Positions 56,544 through 64,000 are shown, counted from the stretch's first letter. The stretch is DNA of 64,000 nucleotides from Deltaproteobacteria bacterium (GCA_021802775.1 JAJZRJ010000003.1:42392-106391), one strand, 5' to 3'. Translations and numbers: made by a program. The notes: generated by a model from the letters alone, not told the origin.

Positions 56544-58556
56544 TCATGGTGCCATTATGCTCCATCCCAGCAGGAGGATGGTAGTCGTAAAGATGTAGAG
56601 GACGTAAATACTCAACTGCCCGGCCTGCAACCTGCGGAAGGCATAGGCCTGTTCCGCGAGTTTGCGAAAGAGGGGGAGGAACCAGCGGGTAAGCACCGGA
56701 TCAAGCCGTTCCTGGCGGAATTGGGCTGCCGGCGGAAAAAGTGCGGCGCTGCGGGTCGAGGCGGCCGTGGGGGTGATACAGGAGCAGAAGACGGTATCCT
56801 GGGCGAACTGGCTGTAGCTGCCGGCGGTGTAGGCCATGCGGGTGTCGGGTTTGAGATAGCCGCAGCCCCAGGTGCCGATTCGGCCGGCGGCGCGGCGGCG
56901 CACCGTGCGTACTGTCACGATAATGGCGAGCAGTGCCAGGGCCACGAGCATGGTGAAGCTCCATGCCGGGCCAAAGGGCGGCAGCAGGGTGGTATCGGCC
57001 GCGGCGAAGTTGGGCAAGAGCATGGCGATGAGCGGTCCGTTGATGAGTTGCAGCGGGAGCTGAGGCGCGATGCCGACCAAGAGGCAGAGTCCGGCAGGGA
57101 TGAGCATCGCGGCAATGAGGAGGACAGCGGAGGATTCGTGGGCCGTGGCCGCGGCCTGGCTGCGGGGTTCGCCCTGGAGGGCCACGCCGAGCAGGCGGGT
57201 CATTACCAGCATCACCAGGCCGCTGACCAGGGCCAGCAGGATGGCGAGCAGCATGAAGAGGACGGCGGTGCCGGCAAGGGTGTCCTGGCCGGCCTTAAAG
57301 AGGCTGAGGTAGAGCAGCCATTCGCTGATGAAGCCGTTCAGCGGCGGCAGGGCCGAGATGGCGGCGCCGCCGAAGAAGAGCAGCGAGCCGGTCAGCGGCA
57401 TCCGCCGCAGCAGGCCGCCCATGGCCGAGAGTTCCCGGCTGCCGGTGGCATGGACCAGGGAACCGGCCCCGAGGAAGAGCAGCCCCTTGAACAGACTGTG
57501 GTTCCAGATGTGCAGCAGGGCGCCGATCAGGGCCAGGAACGCCGCGGCCTCGTGGCCGGTGGCCAGGCAGAAAAGCCAGAGGCCGAAGCCCAGGAAAATG
57601 ATGCCGATGTTCTCCACGGTGGAATAGGCCAGCGACCGCTTGATGTCGGTCTGGGTGGCGGCCATGGCGATGCCGAAGAGCGCGCCAATGATGCCGAGGA
57701 TGGCGACCGCGATCCCGATCCAGCCGGGGATCGGCGGCAGAAAGGTCAGCATCCGCAGCAGGCCGTAGAGGGCGGTTTTGATCATGACGCCCGACATCAG
57801 TGCCGAGACATGGCTGGGGGCCGCGGGGTGGGCGTCGGGCAGCCAGACGTGCATCGGGAACAGGCCGGCCTTGGCCCCGAAGCCGATCAGGGCGGCGAAA
57901 AAGAGCAGCAGCGCGGAGTCGGCCGGCAGGGTCCGCAAGGCGGTAAAGCTGGCAAAGTCGAGGCTGCCGGCCGCGCGGGAGGCCGCGAAGAAGAGAAAGA
58001 AGAGAAAGGCCGCGCCGATGTGGGTGGCCACCAGATAGAGCCAGCCGGCCTGACGCACCTTTTCCTCCTGATAGTCATGGGTGACGAGGAAAAAGGAACT
58101 GAGCGACATGATCTCCCAGGCCAGCAGGAAGACGAGGCCATTGGCCGCGAGCACCACCACGGTCATGCTGGCGCCCAGGCTGTTGTAGAAGAACCAGTGC
58201 AGGCCGGCGCGCCAGGATCGATCCGGGAAATGGAGGTAATCGATGGCGTAGAGGGCGCCGCAGAAGGTGAGCAGAAAAATGGGCAGCAGGAAAAAGGCGG
58301 CCAGCGGGTCGAGGGTGAGGGCGAGATCGACCCCGGCGGCCGGCCAGGAGAGCGCCACATGCTGCGGCGCTACGGCGGACAAGGCCGGCAGGGTGGCAAT
58401 AAAACCGAGTGCCGAGGCAATAGCGGCCGTGGCCGCGCCGAGCGGATGAGCGAGCCGGGCCCGGGGGCCGGAGATGAGGCAGAGCAGGCCGCCGGTGAGG
58501 TAGACGGCAAGGACCAGCAGCAGTCCGTTGATATTGGTGAAAAACGTTGGGGTCAT
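56544..58556 (-). CDS. Antiporter-like subunit (HyfB/NuoL-like), first copy
   Basis: A 670-residue membrane protein, first structural gene of the complex. Patterns: LLAWEIMSLSSFFLVTHDYQ, GLFPMHVWLPDAHPAAPSHV and TDIKRSLAYSTVENIGIIF with the charged residues of the ion path. It is similar in length and layout to the last gene of the operon (49194-51158), so the complex has two HyfB-type and one HyfF-type module. The regulator gene lies 26 bases upstream. Confidence 0.88.
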   Translation of the reverse strand: MTPTFFTNINGLLLVLAVYLTGGLLCLISGPRARLAHPLGAATAAIASALGFIATLPALSAVAPQHVALSWPAAGVDLALTLDPLAAFFLLPIFLLTFCGALYAIDYLHFPDRSWRAGLHWFFYNSLGASMTVVVLAANGLVFLLAWEIMSLSSFFLVTHDYQEEKVRQAGWLYLVATHIGAAFLFFLFFAASRAAGSLDFASFTALRTLPADSALLLFFAALIGFGAKAGLFPMHVWLPDAHPAAPSHVSALMSGVMIKTALYGLLRMLTFLPPIPGWIGIAVAILGIIGALFGIAMAATQTDIKRSLAYSTVENIGIIFLGFGLWLFCLATGHEAAAFLALIGALLHIWNHSLFKGLLFLGAGSLVHATGSRELSAMGGLLRRMPLTGSLLFFGGAAISALPPLNGFISEWLLYLSLFKAGQDTLAGTAVLFMLLAILLALVSGLVMLVMTRLLGVALQGEPRSQAAATAHESSAVLLIAAMLIPAGLCLLVGIAPQLPLQLINGPLIAMLLPNFAAADTTLLPPFGPAWSFTMLVALALLAIIVTVRTVRRRAAGRIGTWGCGYLKPDTRMAYTAGSYSQFAQDTVFCSCITPTAASTRSAALFPPAAQFRQERLDPVLTRWFLPLFRKLAEQAYAFRRLQAGQLSIYVLYIFTTTILLLGWSIMAP

Positions 58557-58582
58557 GAAGTCGGTCCGGGCAAAGGCAGGCG

Positions 58583-59323
58583 TTACGCCGGGTTCGCTGC
58601 TCGCCCCGAAGGCGAGGCGGCCATCCGCTTGGCCTTGTGGCCGCGCGCGGTGTCGCTCCCGAAAATCGCTTTCTCCTTCTGGTCGAGGTAGTGCAGCAGT
58701 TCCCGGCGGGGCGGCTGTTTTTTCATCTCGCGGTGAAAGTCCGGTTCCAGGGCCAGGCGGCGCAGCCGGCCTTCGATCAGGGCGCCTTCCGCCAGGCTGG
58801 CCGGCAGCACCAGAAAGATCGCCTCGGTTTTCTGGTGGTCCAGTGCCTTGAAGTCGGCGGGCTTTTCCAGGAAGGCTACGAGGGTCATGGTCTTTTCAAA
58901 AAAGATCGGCCGTTCCGGGCTGGTGCCCATGAAGGCGATCCCCTTGAGCGACGAAGAGCAGAGCGATTCGCGGGCGAGGATGGAGATCTTGGTCTGCAGC
59001 GGGTCGAAGCGGCTGGAGTAGGTCAGCGTGGCGAGGAGTTCGTCCAGGGCCTCGTCGCGGTTGCTGCCGTGGATGCGGTAGAGGACCGCGCCGTTCCCCA
59101 GGGTTTCGGCCAGGGTGATATCGATATTGGTGGTCTGGCCGCCGGGCCGGTTGCCGCTTTTGGCATTGAGCCAGCTTTCCACCGTGTCGCTGCGGAAGCG
59201 CCATTGGCCGCCGATTTTGACGGCAAAGGGGATCTGGCTGTCGCCCACCATCCGGTAGACGGTCTTTTCCGATACCCTCATTTTCTGGGCCAGACTCTTG
59301 ACGCTGATGAATGTTTTGTCCAT
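58583..59323 (-). CDS. HTH regulator fused to a PTS EIIA-like domain
   Basis: A 246-residue protein. Residues 1-53 are an excisionase/MerR-type helix-turn-helix (SVKSLAQKMRVSEKTVYRMVGD ... WRFRSDTVESWL). Residues about 70-205 resemble the EIIA domain of mannitol/fructose PTS proteins, but the phospho-histidine motif is replaced (GIAFMGTSPERPIFFE has no His), so it is a sensor relic and not a phosphocarrier. It heads the Ehr operon and most likely controls it. Three 10-bp-spaced TTGTCC repeats span its start codon. Confidence 0.82.
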   Translation of the reverse strand: MDKTFISVKSLAQKMRVSEKTVYRMVGDSQIPFAVKIGGQWRFRSDTVESWLNAKSGNRPGGQTTNIDITLAETLGNGAVLYRIHGSNRDEALDELLATLTYSSRFDPLQTKISILARESLCSSSLKGIAFMGTSPERPIFFEKTMTLVAFLEKPADFKALDHQKTEAIFLVLPASLAEGALIEGRLRRLALEPDFHREMKKQPPRRELLHYLDQKEKAIFGSDTARGHKAKRMAASPSGRAANPA

Positions 59324-59341
59324 TGTTGTCCTAAATTGTCC
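59316..59341. repeat. Three TTGTCC direct repeats, 10-bp period (probable operator)
   Basis: TTGTCC occurs at 59316-59321, 59326-59331 and 59336-59341, exactly one helical turn apart, over the start codon (59323-59321) and just after the promoter of the regulator gene. Excisionase-type HTH proteins bind phased direct repeats, so this is a likely autoregulation site. Confidence 0.6.
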
Positions 59342-59355
59342 AAACGTGCTGTAAG

Positions 59356-59385
59356 CAGATACCGCTGCCGGCCTTGCTCTGTCAA
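59356..59385 (-). promoter_or_regulatory. Promoter of the Ehr operon
   Basis: Leftward TTGACA (59380-59385), 18-base spacer, TATCTG (59356-59361). Transcription would start about 25-30 bases before the regulator ATG, just ahead of the TTGTCC repeats. Confidence 0.6.
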
Positions 59386-59588
59386 GTGATATTCCAGGGG
59401 TGGAGCGGGGCGAATGGAAAAAAGGAACGGGAGGGGCTAACGGTTACGGAAAAAATCGGCGTGGGTGAATTCTGCCACGGGCCGCCGTTTCGGGGCACCG
59501 GGCGTCTGGTCCGGATAACCGGGCGGGGTGAGGGCTACGCCTCGTTGCCGGGCAGGCGGAGGATGGTCATGGGCGCCTCCGGGAGCTA

Positions 59589-59951
59589 TCAGCCGCCGGC
59601 CTGCTTGACCCGGTAGCCCTGCTTGGTGAGTTCGTCGAGCAGCAGGCTGCGGTGATCGCCCTGGATCTCGATCACCCCGTCCTTCACCGTGCCGCCGCTG
59701 CCGCAGCGCTGCTTGAGCTGTTTGGCCAGGTGCTGGAGGCTGGCCTCGTCCAGCGGCAGGCCGCTGATGAGGGTCACGCCTTTGCCCTTGCGGCCCTTGG
59801 TTTCGCGGCCTACCCGGACGATGCCGTCGCCCTTGGCTACGGATTGCTGCCGCGAGCAGGCGCACCGTGCCTTGGGGTGGCCGCACTTGGGGCAGATAGC
59901 GCCATGTTCGGTGGAATAGACGAGGCCGGGGGAGGTGATTTTGGGCGGCAT
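59589..59951 (-). CDS. YciH/SUI1-family translation factor
   Basis: A 120-residue protein of the eIF1/SUI1 fold. A zinc-binding start (CPKCGHPKARCAC) is followed by the eIF1-like domain with RKGKGVTLISGLPL and CGSGGTVKDGVIEIQGDH. Known: E. coli YciH affects start-codon fidelity and is stress related. Here the extra cysteine motif is intact. It lies 16 bases behind the small basic protein gene, so the two are probably co-transcribed. Confidence 0.92.
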   Translation of the reverse strand: MPPKITSPGLVYSTEHGAICPKCGHPKARCACSRQQSVAKGDGIVRVGRETKGRKGKGVTLISGLPLDEASLQHLAKQLKQRCGSGGTVKDGVIEIQGDHRSLLLDELTKQGYRVKQAGG

Positions 59952-59967
59952 GGCGGCGGGACGGCGG

Positions 59968-60120
59968 TCAGGCCCCGCTCTTTTCCTCCGGGGCGGGCTC
60001 CGGGGCGGAAGCGGCGTCCTCTTTGTCCTTGTTCAGTTTGCGCAGCCGTTTTTCTTCGTTCTTCTTCTGGCGGGCGATTTCCTTCTGGCGTTTCTCGTAT
60101 TGAAAATTTGTCCGTGCCAA
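59968..60120 (-). CDS. Small basic protein of the ARTNFQYEKRQKE type
   Basis: A 50-residue protein that starts with TTG (60120-60118) after a strong ribosome site (AAGGAG, five bases upstream). Sequence begins with (M)ARTNFQYEKRQKEIARQ and continues as a Lys/Arg/Glu helix, ending in an Ala/Pro/Glu tail. Similar small proteins are widespread in proteobacteria, but I know no function. It is too short and has a rare start codon, so automatic gene finders are likely to miss it. It is upstream of the YciH-like gene. Confidence 0.78.
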   Translation of the reverse strand: MARTNFQYEKRQKEIARQKKNEEKRLRKLNKDKEDAASAPEPAPEEKSGA

Positions 60121-60195
60121 TGGGGCTCCTTCGGGCCGCTGCCCGTGCGATGGTTTTTCCCACTCTACCCGGTTGGGGTGAAAAATACCAGACCG

Positions 60196-60405
60196 CTATT
60201 TCTTGCGGCGGGTGGGTTGCGGTTTGGTCGCGGATTTTGTCGATTTGCGCGTGGTCGCTGGTTCTTCTTCCGGCGCCAGGATGAAGCCCAGGCCGGCGCA
60301 CTCCGGGCATTCCTCCACCGTGAAGAAAAAGCGGCTCACCCCGCCGAAGAAGGTCCATTGGCCGGTGCCGTGGCAGGCGGCGCAGAGGGTTTTTTCTGGT
60401 GGCAT
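60196..60405 (-). CDS. Small zinc-finger protein (DnaJ-like CxxC pairs)
   Basis: A 69-residue protein with two CxxC pairs in the style of the DnaJ zinc domain: CAACHGTGQ and CPECAGLGF. The C-terminus is basic and disordered (STKSATKPQPTRRKK). It should bind one zinc ion; a partner in protein folding or RNA binding is possible. No close named family. Convergent to nothing and about 40 bases downstream of the DUF4203-like gene. Confidence 0.72.
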   Translation of the reverse strand: MPPEKTLCAACHGTGQWTFFGGVSRFFFTVEECPECAGLGFILAPEEEPATTRKSTKSATKPQPTRRKK

Positions 60406-60447
60406 GGCTCCACTATAGAAGCGGCCGGGGCTTCGCGCAAGGGATGT

Positions 60448-60957
60448 TCAGTGGTCCGTGGCAGAGGGATAGTCCGTGCGCCGGTTCTGGAAAAGGATGC
60501 CGGAGAGGGAGAGGCCGACGAAGAGGATGGCGCCGAGGAGCAGGCCCGGGTGAAGCCCGCGGACGATGGCGCCGGCCCCCACCAGCGAGGAGAGGATGAT
60601 GATTGCCGGGTCCATGAGCAGAAGGGCCGCCAGCGCCCCGCAGGTGGCGCCGATCAGCAGCACGAGAAGGCCGCCGCCGAACAGGCCGAAGATGTGCATG
60701 AGCACCAGGGTGAGATAGCCGCCCGCGAGAAATCCCGCCAGGCCAAAGGCGAGCCGCTGGGCGAGCGTGGCGATAAGCGCGCCGAAAATTCCCGTACCGA
60801 TTGCCACCGTGACTTGCAGCCATGCCGGTTTATGCGCCAGCAGCACCTGGGCGATCTCGATGCCGGCCAGGAATCCGGCGGCCGCCACGAACAGCCAGAA
60901 AAGCCGGCGGCCGAAGAGGAGCAGGGCAACGCCAAGGAGGATGGTGGCAAGGTTCAT
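60448..60957 (-). CDS. DUF4203-like multispanning membrane protein
   Basis: A 169-residue membrane protein with five to six hydrophobic segments, starting MNLATILLGVALLLFGRRLFW and containing a Gly-rich middle (FGLFGGGLLVLLIGATCG). The pattern is that of TMEM198/DUF4203-type proteins. Its start overlaps the MscS gene stop by four bases, so it is translated with it and may modulate the channel. Confidence 0.72.
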   Translation of the reverse strand: MNLATILLGVALLLFGRRLFWLFVAAAGFLAGIEIAQVLLAHKPAWLQVTVAIGTGIFGALIATLAQRLAFGLAGFLAGGYLTLVLMHIFGLFGGGLLVLLIGATCGALAALLLMDPAIIILSSLVGAGAIVRGLHPGLLLGAILFVGLSLSGILFQNRRTDYPSATDH

Positions 60958-62030
60958 GGCCGTGACTCGCTGGGCGGCGGAATGAGATGCACATCCCGCT
61001 GCGGGAAGGGGATGGTGATGCCCTGGTCGTTGAAGGTTTTGTAGATTGCCTTGAGCAGGTGGTGGGTGACCGGCCCCTTGAGGCTCGGGTCGTCCACCCA
61101 GAGAAGCAGCTCGAAATCAAGCGACGACTCGCCAAAGGCGCGCATCCTGACGCGCGGCTCCGGCTCCTTGGCAACTTGGGTGTCGGCCAGGGCCACGGCC
61201 AGCAGGATCGCCTCCACCTGATCCACCTCGCTGCCGTAGGCCACCCCCACCGGGATGCGGATGCGGAAGCGGGGGATGGGTGCGCTTTCGTTGATGATCT
61301 TGGTGGTGGCCAGTATCGAGTTGGGGATGGTGATCAGCACGTCGTCGCGGGTCTTGATCCGGGTGGAGCGGACGCCGATCTCCACCACCTCGCCGCGTTC
61401 GCCGCTGTCGAGGATGATGTAATCGCCCACCTTGAAGGCCTTGTCGGCAAAGATGCTGATGCCGCCGAAGAAGTTGGCCAACGTGTCCTTGGCTGCCAGC
61501 GCCACCGCGATCCCGGCGATACCGGCCGAGGCGAAGAGCGGGGTCAGGTTGACCTGCCAGATGGCGAGCAGCCAGAGCAGCCCGGCCACCACCGCCACCA
61601 CCCGCAGCACGTTCTTCAGCAGCAGGAAGAGGTCGCTGCCGATCTTGCCGCGTTCCGTTATCCGCTGGCTGTTTTCCTCGACAAACCAGTGGATGAAACG
61701 GAAGAGCGCGGCGAACCAGAGCAGCAATATGGCGCTTTCGATGATTGCCGGCAGGATGTTTTTCCACGGCGGCGTCAGTTTTTGCAGCACCAGGGCATGC
61801 TGGAGGCCGAGGAGAAAGATGGTCCAGCAGATCGGCCGGTGGGCCAGTTCGATCAGGGCATCGTCAAAGGTAATGGCAGTGCGGGCGGTGAGTTTTTTGA
61901 GCACCCGGTCGATGAACAGATCGGCGACCTTGGCCAGCAGCGCATAGACGAGAACAATGACAAACTGGCGCGGCAGGGTGGTGCCGGCTACGGCGTAGAT
62001 GGTGTCGAGCAGGCGGGTGGTGGTGTCCAT
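60954..62030 (-). CDS. Small-conductance mechanosensitive channel (MscS family)
   Basis: A 358-residue channel. Membrane segments in the first 150 residues are followed by the pore-lining helix region (LTPLFASAGIAGIAVALAAKD) and the MscS beta-domain with GGISIFADKAFKVGDYI and GERGEVVEIGVRSTRIKTRD. It opens under membrane tension and releases solutes after osmotic down-shock. A clear promoter lies upstream. Coupled by ATGA to the DUF4203-like gene. Confidence 0.92.
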   Translation of the reverse strand: MDTTTRLLDTIYAVAGTTLPRQFVIVLVYALLAKVADLFIDRVLKKLTARTAITFDDALIELAHRPICWTIFLLGLQHALVLQKLTPPWKNILPAIIESAILLLWFAALFRFIHWFVEENSQRITERGKIGSDLFLLLKNVLRVVAVVAGLLWLLAIWQVNLTPLFASAGIAGIAVALAAKDTLANFFGGISIFADKAFKVGDYIILDSGERGEVVEIGVRSTRIKTRDDVLITIPNSILATTKIINESAPIPRFRIRIPVGVAYGSEVDQVEAILLAVALADTQVAKEPEPRVRMRAFGESSLDFELLLWVDDPSLKGPVTHHLLKAIYKTFNDQGITIPFPQRDVHLIPPPSESRP

Positions 62031-62087
62031 GGGCTCCTGGGCGGGTTGGGTGCAGAGTGAAGATGCCGTTTGTGTTCCTTGTCTTGA

Positions 62088-62116
62088 TGTATAGACACTG
62101 CGGGAAAGTGCGTCAA
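62088..62116 (-). promoter_or_regulatory. Promoter of the MscS operon
   Basis: Leftward TTGACG (62111-62116), 17-base spacer, TATACA (62088-62093), about 50 bases before the start codon. Confidence 0.65.
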
Positions 62117-62138
62117 GGTCTGTCCGCGGGGAGTGCGG

Positions 62139-63449
62139 TTATCCTGTACCGGGCGCGGCCAGCAGCCATTTCCAGGCAGGGATCACGGTGATGTTGCCTT
62201 CCAGTTCCGTTTCGGCATCCCAGGTGACAATGGTGCCGCTGCCGATGGAGAGTTCCTGCATGGCACTTTGCAGGCCGCGTACTTCCCGGTTGAAGGTTTT
62301 TGTGTCCGCCATGTCAAAACAGGCCTGGGTCAGGAGGCGCTCCCCGGTGAGTGGATGGCGGGCCAGAAAATCGGTCTCAAAGCCATCCTTGGTTGCGACG
62401 TATTCCATTGTAAAGCCGTGGCGGCGCAGATGCATGAAAACAAGGGTTTCAAGCAAGGGTCCCTGGTTGGCCGCATTGCGGAAGAGGATGGCGTTGAGTA
62501 GGCCGGTGTCGATGGTGTAAACCTTGGCCGGGTTGAGCATGCGCGACTTTTCCGACCGGGTGTGGATGGGTACCCGGTAGAAAAGGTAGGCGTCCATCAG
62601 ATGGTCGAGATATTCGTACAGGTTGTTTTTGGTGCAGCGGACGGACATGCTTTTCAGGCTGTTGTAGAATTTGTTGACGCTGAATCTGCCGCCCGGCGTG
62701 TTCATAATGTGGCTGACGAGATGCTTCAACGCCACGACATTGCTCACACTGTGCCGTTCGATGATGTCCCGGAGCAGGACGGAATCGATATAGCCTTGCA
62801 GCACCTCGATGCGGTGATGGCGTTCCAGAGCTTGTGCCTCGGGGAATCCGCCGATCGCAAGATAGTCGCCCGCAGCCTTGCGCAGTCTGGAAACGGTGCG
62901 GGAGCCGAATTGGGTAGGAGGGGAGTTGAAGATGCCATGAGCGCGGAGAAATTCCGTGAAGCTGTAGGGGAAGATTTCCGTGGCCAGGGAGCGGCCTCGG
63001 AGGCTGGTGGCGATTTCCCGGCTCAAGAGCTTGGAAGACGAGCCGGTGAGCACGATGCGGATGTTGTTTTCGGTGTCCAGCAACCGCCGGATAAACATCT
63101 CCCAGGTGCCGATCCGCTGGATTTCGTCAAAGAAAAAATAACACGGCACTGTTCGATGGTCGGGGTATCTGGCGAAATAGACATCAAGAATGGTTTGGAA
63201 ATCCTCGACCCGGAAGTCGAGCAGGCGATCATCCTCGAAGTTCAGGTAGAGGATGTTTTCCTTCGGGGTACCGGCGGCCAGGAGGTCGTTGATGGTCTGG
63301 AAGCAGAAGTACGTTTTGCCGGTGCGCCGCATGCCGATGACCACATCGACCTTGCCGGGCACGGCCGGAATCCGGCTGCTTCTCCTGGTCAGCGCGGGAA
63401 GTTGCCGCTCGTGGAAGTCATCGATGAGCAGGGCGATGATTGTTTTCAT
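62139..63449 (-). CDS. AAA ATPase with DUF4143 domain
   Basis: A 436-residue protein. Walker A is VVIGMRRTGKTYFCFQTI, Walker B is CYFFFDEIQRIG, and the sensor part IVLTGSSSKLLSREI follows; the C-terminal half is DUF4143 (winged helix plus nuclease-like fold: YRVPIHTRSEKSRMLNPAKVYTIDTGLL and DGFETDFLAR). Such ATPases are common in mobile and accessory regions and their role is unknown. I chose the ATG at 63449; the frame is open 12 codons further but that part overlaps an inverted repeat. Confidence 0.88.
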   Translation of the reverse strand: MKTIIALLIDDFHERQLPALTRRSSRIPAVPGKVDVVIGMRRTGKTYFCFQTINDLLAAGTPKENILYLNFEDDRLLDFRVEDFQTILDVYFARYPDHRTVPCYFFFDEIQRIGTWEMFIRRLLDTENNIRIVLTGSSSKLLSREIATSLRGRSLATEIFPYSFTEFLRAHGIFNSPPTQFGSRTVSRLRKAAGDYLAIGGFPEAQALERHHRIEVLQGYIDSVLLRDIIERHSVSNVVALKHLVSHIMNTPGGRFSVNKFYNSLKSMSVRCTKNNLYEYLDHLMDAYLFYRVPIHTRSEKSRMLNPAKVYTIDTGLLNAILFRNAANQGPLLETLVFMHLRRHGFTMEYVATKDGFETDFLARHPLTGERLLTQACFDMADTKTFNREVRGLQSAMQELSIGSGTIVTWDAETELEGNITVIPAWKWLLAAPGTG

Positions 63450-63458
63450 GTGCCGTAG

Positions 63459-63513
63459 TTTATCTCTAAAAAAGAGATAAATCAATTTATTTTTGTCTCT
63501 TTAAAAGAGATAA
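63459..63513. promoter_or_regulatory. Two AGAGATAA inverted repeats upstream of the ATPase gene
   Basis: A perfect 9-bp inverted repeat (63459-63467 with 63473-63481, loop AAAAA) is followed after 15 bases by a second, imperfect one with 7-bp core arms (63496-63502 with 63504-63510). Both share the half site AGAGATAA. They are placed as operators for the leftward ATPase gene; no T-run follows, so a terminator is unlikely. Confidence 0.5.
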
Positions 63514-63553
63514 AAAATCGGTGAGAAGGAGCCGGGGCCGGAGTCCCGTCTTA

Positions 63554-63568
63554 TTATTGTACCAATAA
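63554..63568 (+). promoter_or_regulatory. Operator-like inverted repeat upstream of parD
   Basis: TTATTG-TAC-CAATAA, a perfect 6-bp inverted repeat about 40 bases before the parD ATG, inside an AT-rich promoter region (TATTATATGATGG follows). Ribbon-helix-helix antitoxins usually bind such sites. Confidence 0.5.
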
Positions 63569-63609
63569 ATATTATATGATGGTGTCGCATTCAAGGATGG
63601 AGGTGCGCC

Positions 63610-63852
63610 ATGCCCAAAAATACCAGCGTTATCAATGGCAATCATTACGAAAAATTCATCGCCCAACAGGTTGCCCAGGGCCGTTTCGGCTCCGCGAGCG
63701 AGGCGATCCGGGCCGGGCTGCGGCTGCTGGAGGAGCGGGAAACCAAACTCTCCCTGTTGCGCCGGGCGCTCAAGGAAGGCGAGGAAAGCGGAACCGCGGA
63801 GTATTCGCTCAAGGGCCTGCTCGAAGAGCTTGATGGCGAAGGGCGCAACTGA
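63610..63852 (+). CDS. parD: ParD-type antitoxin (ribbon-helix-helix)
   Basis: An 80-residue antitoxin of the ParD/CC2985 group. The N-terminal half (TSVINGNHYEKFIAQQVAQGRFGSASEAIRAGLRLLEERE) is the ribbon-helix-helix DNA-binding part, and the rest is a charged helix that binds the toxin. GGAGGTG precedes the ATG. The stop overlaps the parE start by one base (TGATG at 63850-63854). The toxin gene is cut off directly after its start. Confidence 0.88.
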   Translation: MPKNTSVINGNHYEKFIAQQVAQGRFGSASEAIRAGLRLLEERETKLSLLRRALKEGEESGTAEYSLKGLLEELDGEGRN

Positions 63853-63881
63853 TGGCGGGTTTTACCCTTACGGGGAAATAG
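63852..63881 (+). pseudogene. parE fragment (start of the toxin gene only)
   Basis: An ATG overlapping the parD stop opens a frame reading MAGFTLTGK and then stops at 63879-63881. ParE toxins behind this ParD type commonly begin M-x-G-F-x-L-T, so the first seven codons fit and the following bases probably belong to an inserted element. The toxin cannot be made. Confidence 0.6.
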
Positions 63882-64000
63882 GGGAGTGTTTGAATGGATA
63901 AGTAGAAAAAACGGGAGCCTCCAGGTGGCGGACAGCTCATAATGAGCGGCAGGGTCGAATAAATCGCCCCGAGTCAGACCCACAAGGAGGCTCCCATGGA
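63872..64000 (+). mobile_element. Probable left end of an insertion sequence (continues outside)
   Basis: From about 63872 the sequence leaves parE. A reading frame starts at 63996 after a perfect ribosome site (AAGGAGG, CTCCC, ATG) and leaves the window. The ribosome site and the following bases (63986-63995, GGAGGCTCCC) are the exact reverse complement of 63914-63923 (GGGAGCCTCC), so they can fold away. Such a lid on the transposase ribosome site is typical of insertion sequences. Family and exact end are unknown. Confidence 0.55.

Overview
The window looks like a chromosomal segment from a Gram-negative, anaerobic or facultative bacterium, most likely of the Desulfobacterota (former Deltaproteobacteria). 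The evidence is an outer-membrane protein set (LptD, MltA, MltB, MltG), an energy-converting-hydrogenase-related membrane complex, a cytosolic twitching ATPase, cobalamin genes and a GC-rich coding style. Species assignment from sequence alone is not possible.

Bases 1 to about 7608 are the right end of an integrated prophage. A packed run of Mu-like baseplate genes (gp44/P-, gp45-, gp46-, gp47- and gp48-type) leads into a tail-fibre N-terminal fragment, a small gene and a C-type-lectin-like tail protein. The last 99 bases of that gene are the variable repeat (4610-4708) of a diversity-generating retroelement (DGR). The template repeat (4765-4863) and a DGR-type reverse transcriptase (5042-6076) follow at once. 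The two repeats differ at 12 positions, and every one is an adenine in the template. A 7-bp hairpin with a GGCA tetraloop lies 25 bases after the variable repeat. This is the most exciting system in the window: a phage apparatus that rewrites the receptor-contacting end of its own tail protein. The prophage end also carries a HigBA toxin-antitoxin pair and stops in a copy of the 3' end of tRNA-Pro, the likely attachment site.

From 7608 to about 36.4 kb the genes are mostly housekeeping: an ArsR regulator; a DinG, IspB, YibQ-like and SAM-hydrolase operon; a universal stress protein; Lon; MltG; RNase E/G; a radical SAM protein; IlvD, LptD, DHH and MltB; acetyl-CoA synthetase; MltA; and a PilT ATPase. 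From 36.4 to 38.6 kb is a small accessory island: a second HigB/HigA-type pair, a REP-associated (Y1) transposase between perfect 22-bp inverted repeats, and an MntA-type nucleotidyltransferase whose HEPN partner gene was cut to 26 codons by that element.

From 38.6 to 49.2 kb come a molybdenum hydroxylase operon (IorA, IorB, XdhC, MocA), a PA2779/PA2778-type lipoprotein pair, rsmG-cobQ-cbiB, and an operon in which two tandem SET-domain proteins precede the DNA-binding protein HU. From 49.2 to 59.3 kb is an eight-gene membrane complex operon related to hydrogenase-4 and complex I. Its large subunit lacks the Ni-Fe cysteines, which marks it as an Ehr-type complex; its own HTH regulator heads the operon. 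The last 5 kb hold a YciH-like factor, small zinc-finger and basic proteins, a MscS channel, a DUF4143 ATPase, and a ParD gene whose parE partner is cut after about seven codons by what looks like the left end of an insertion sequence running out of the window.
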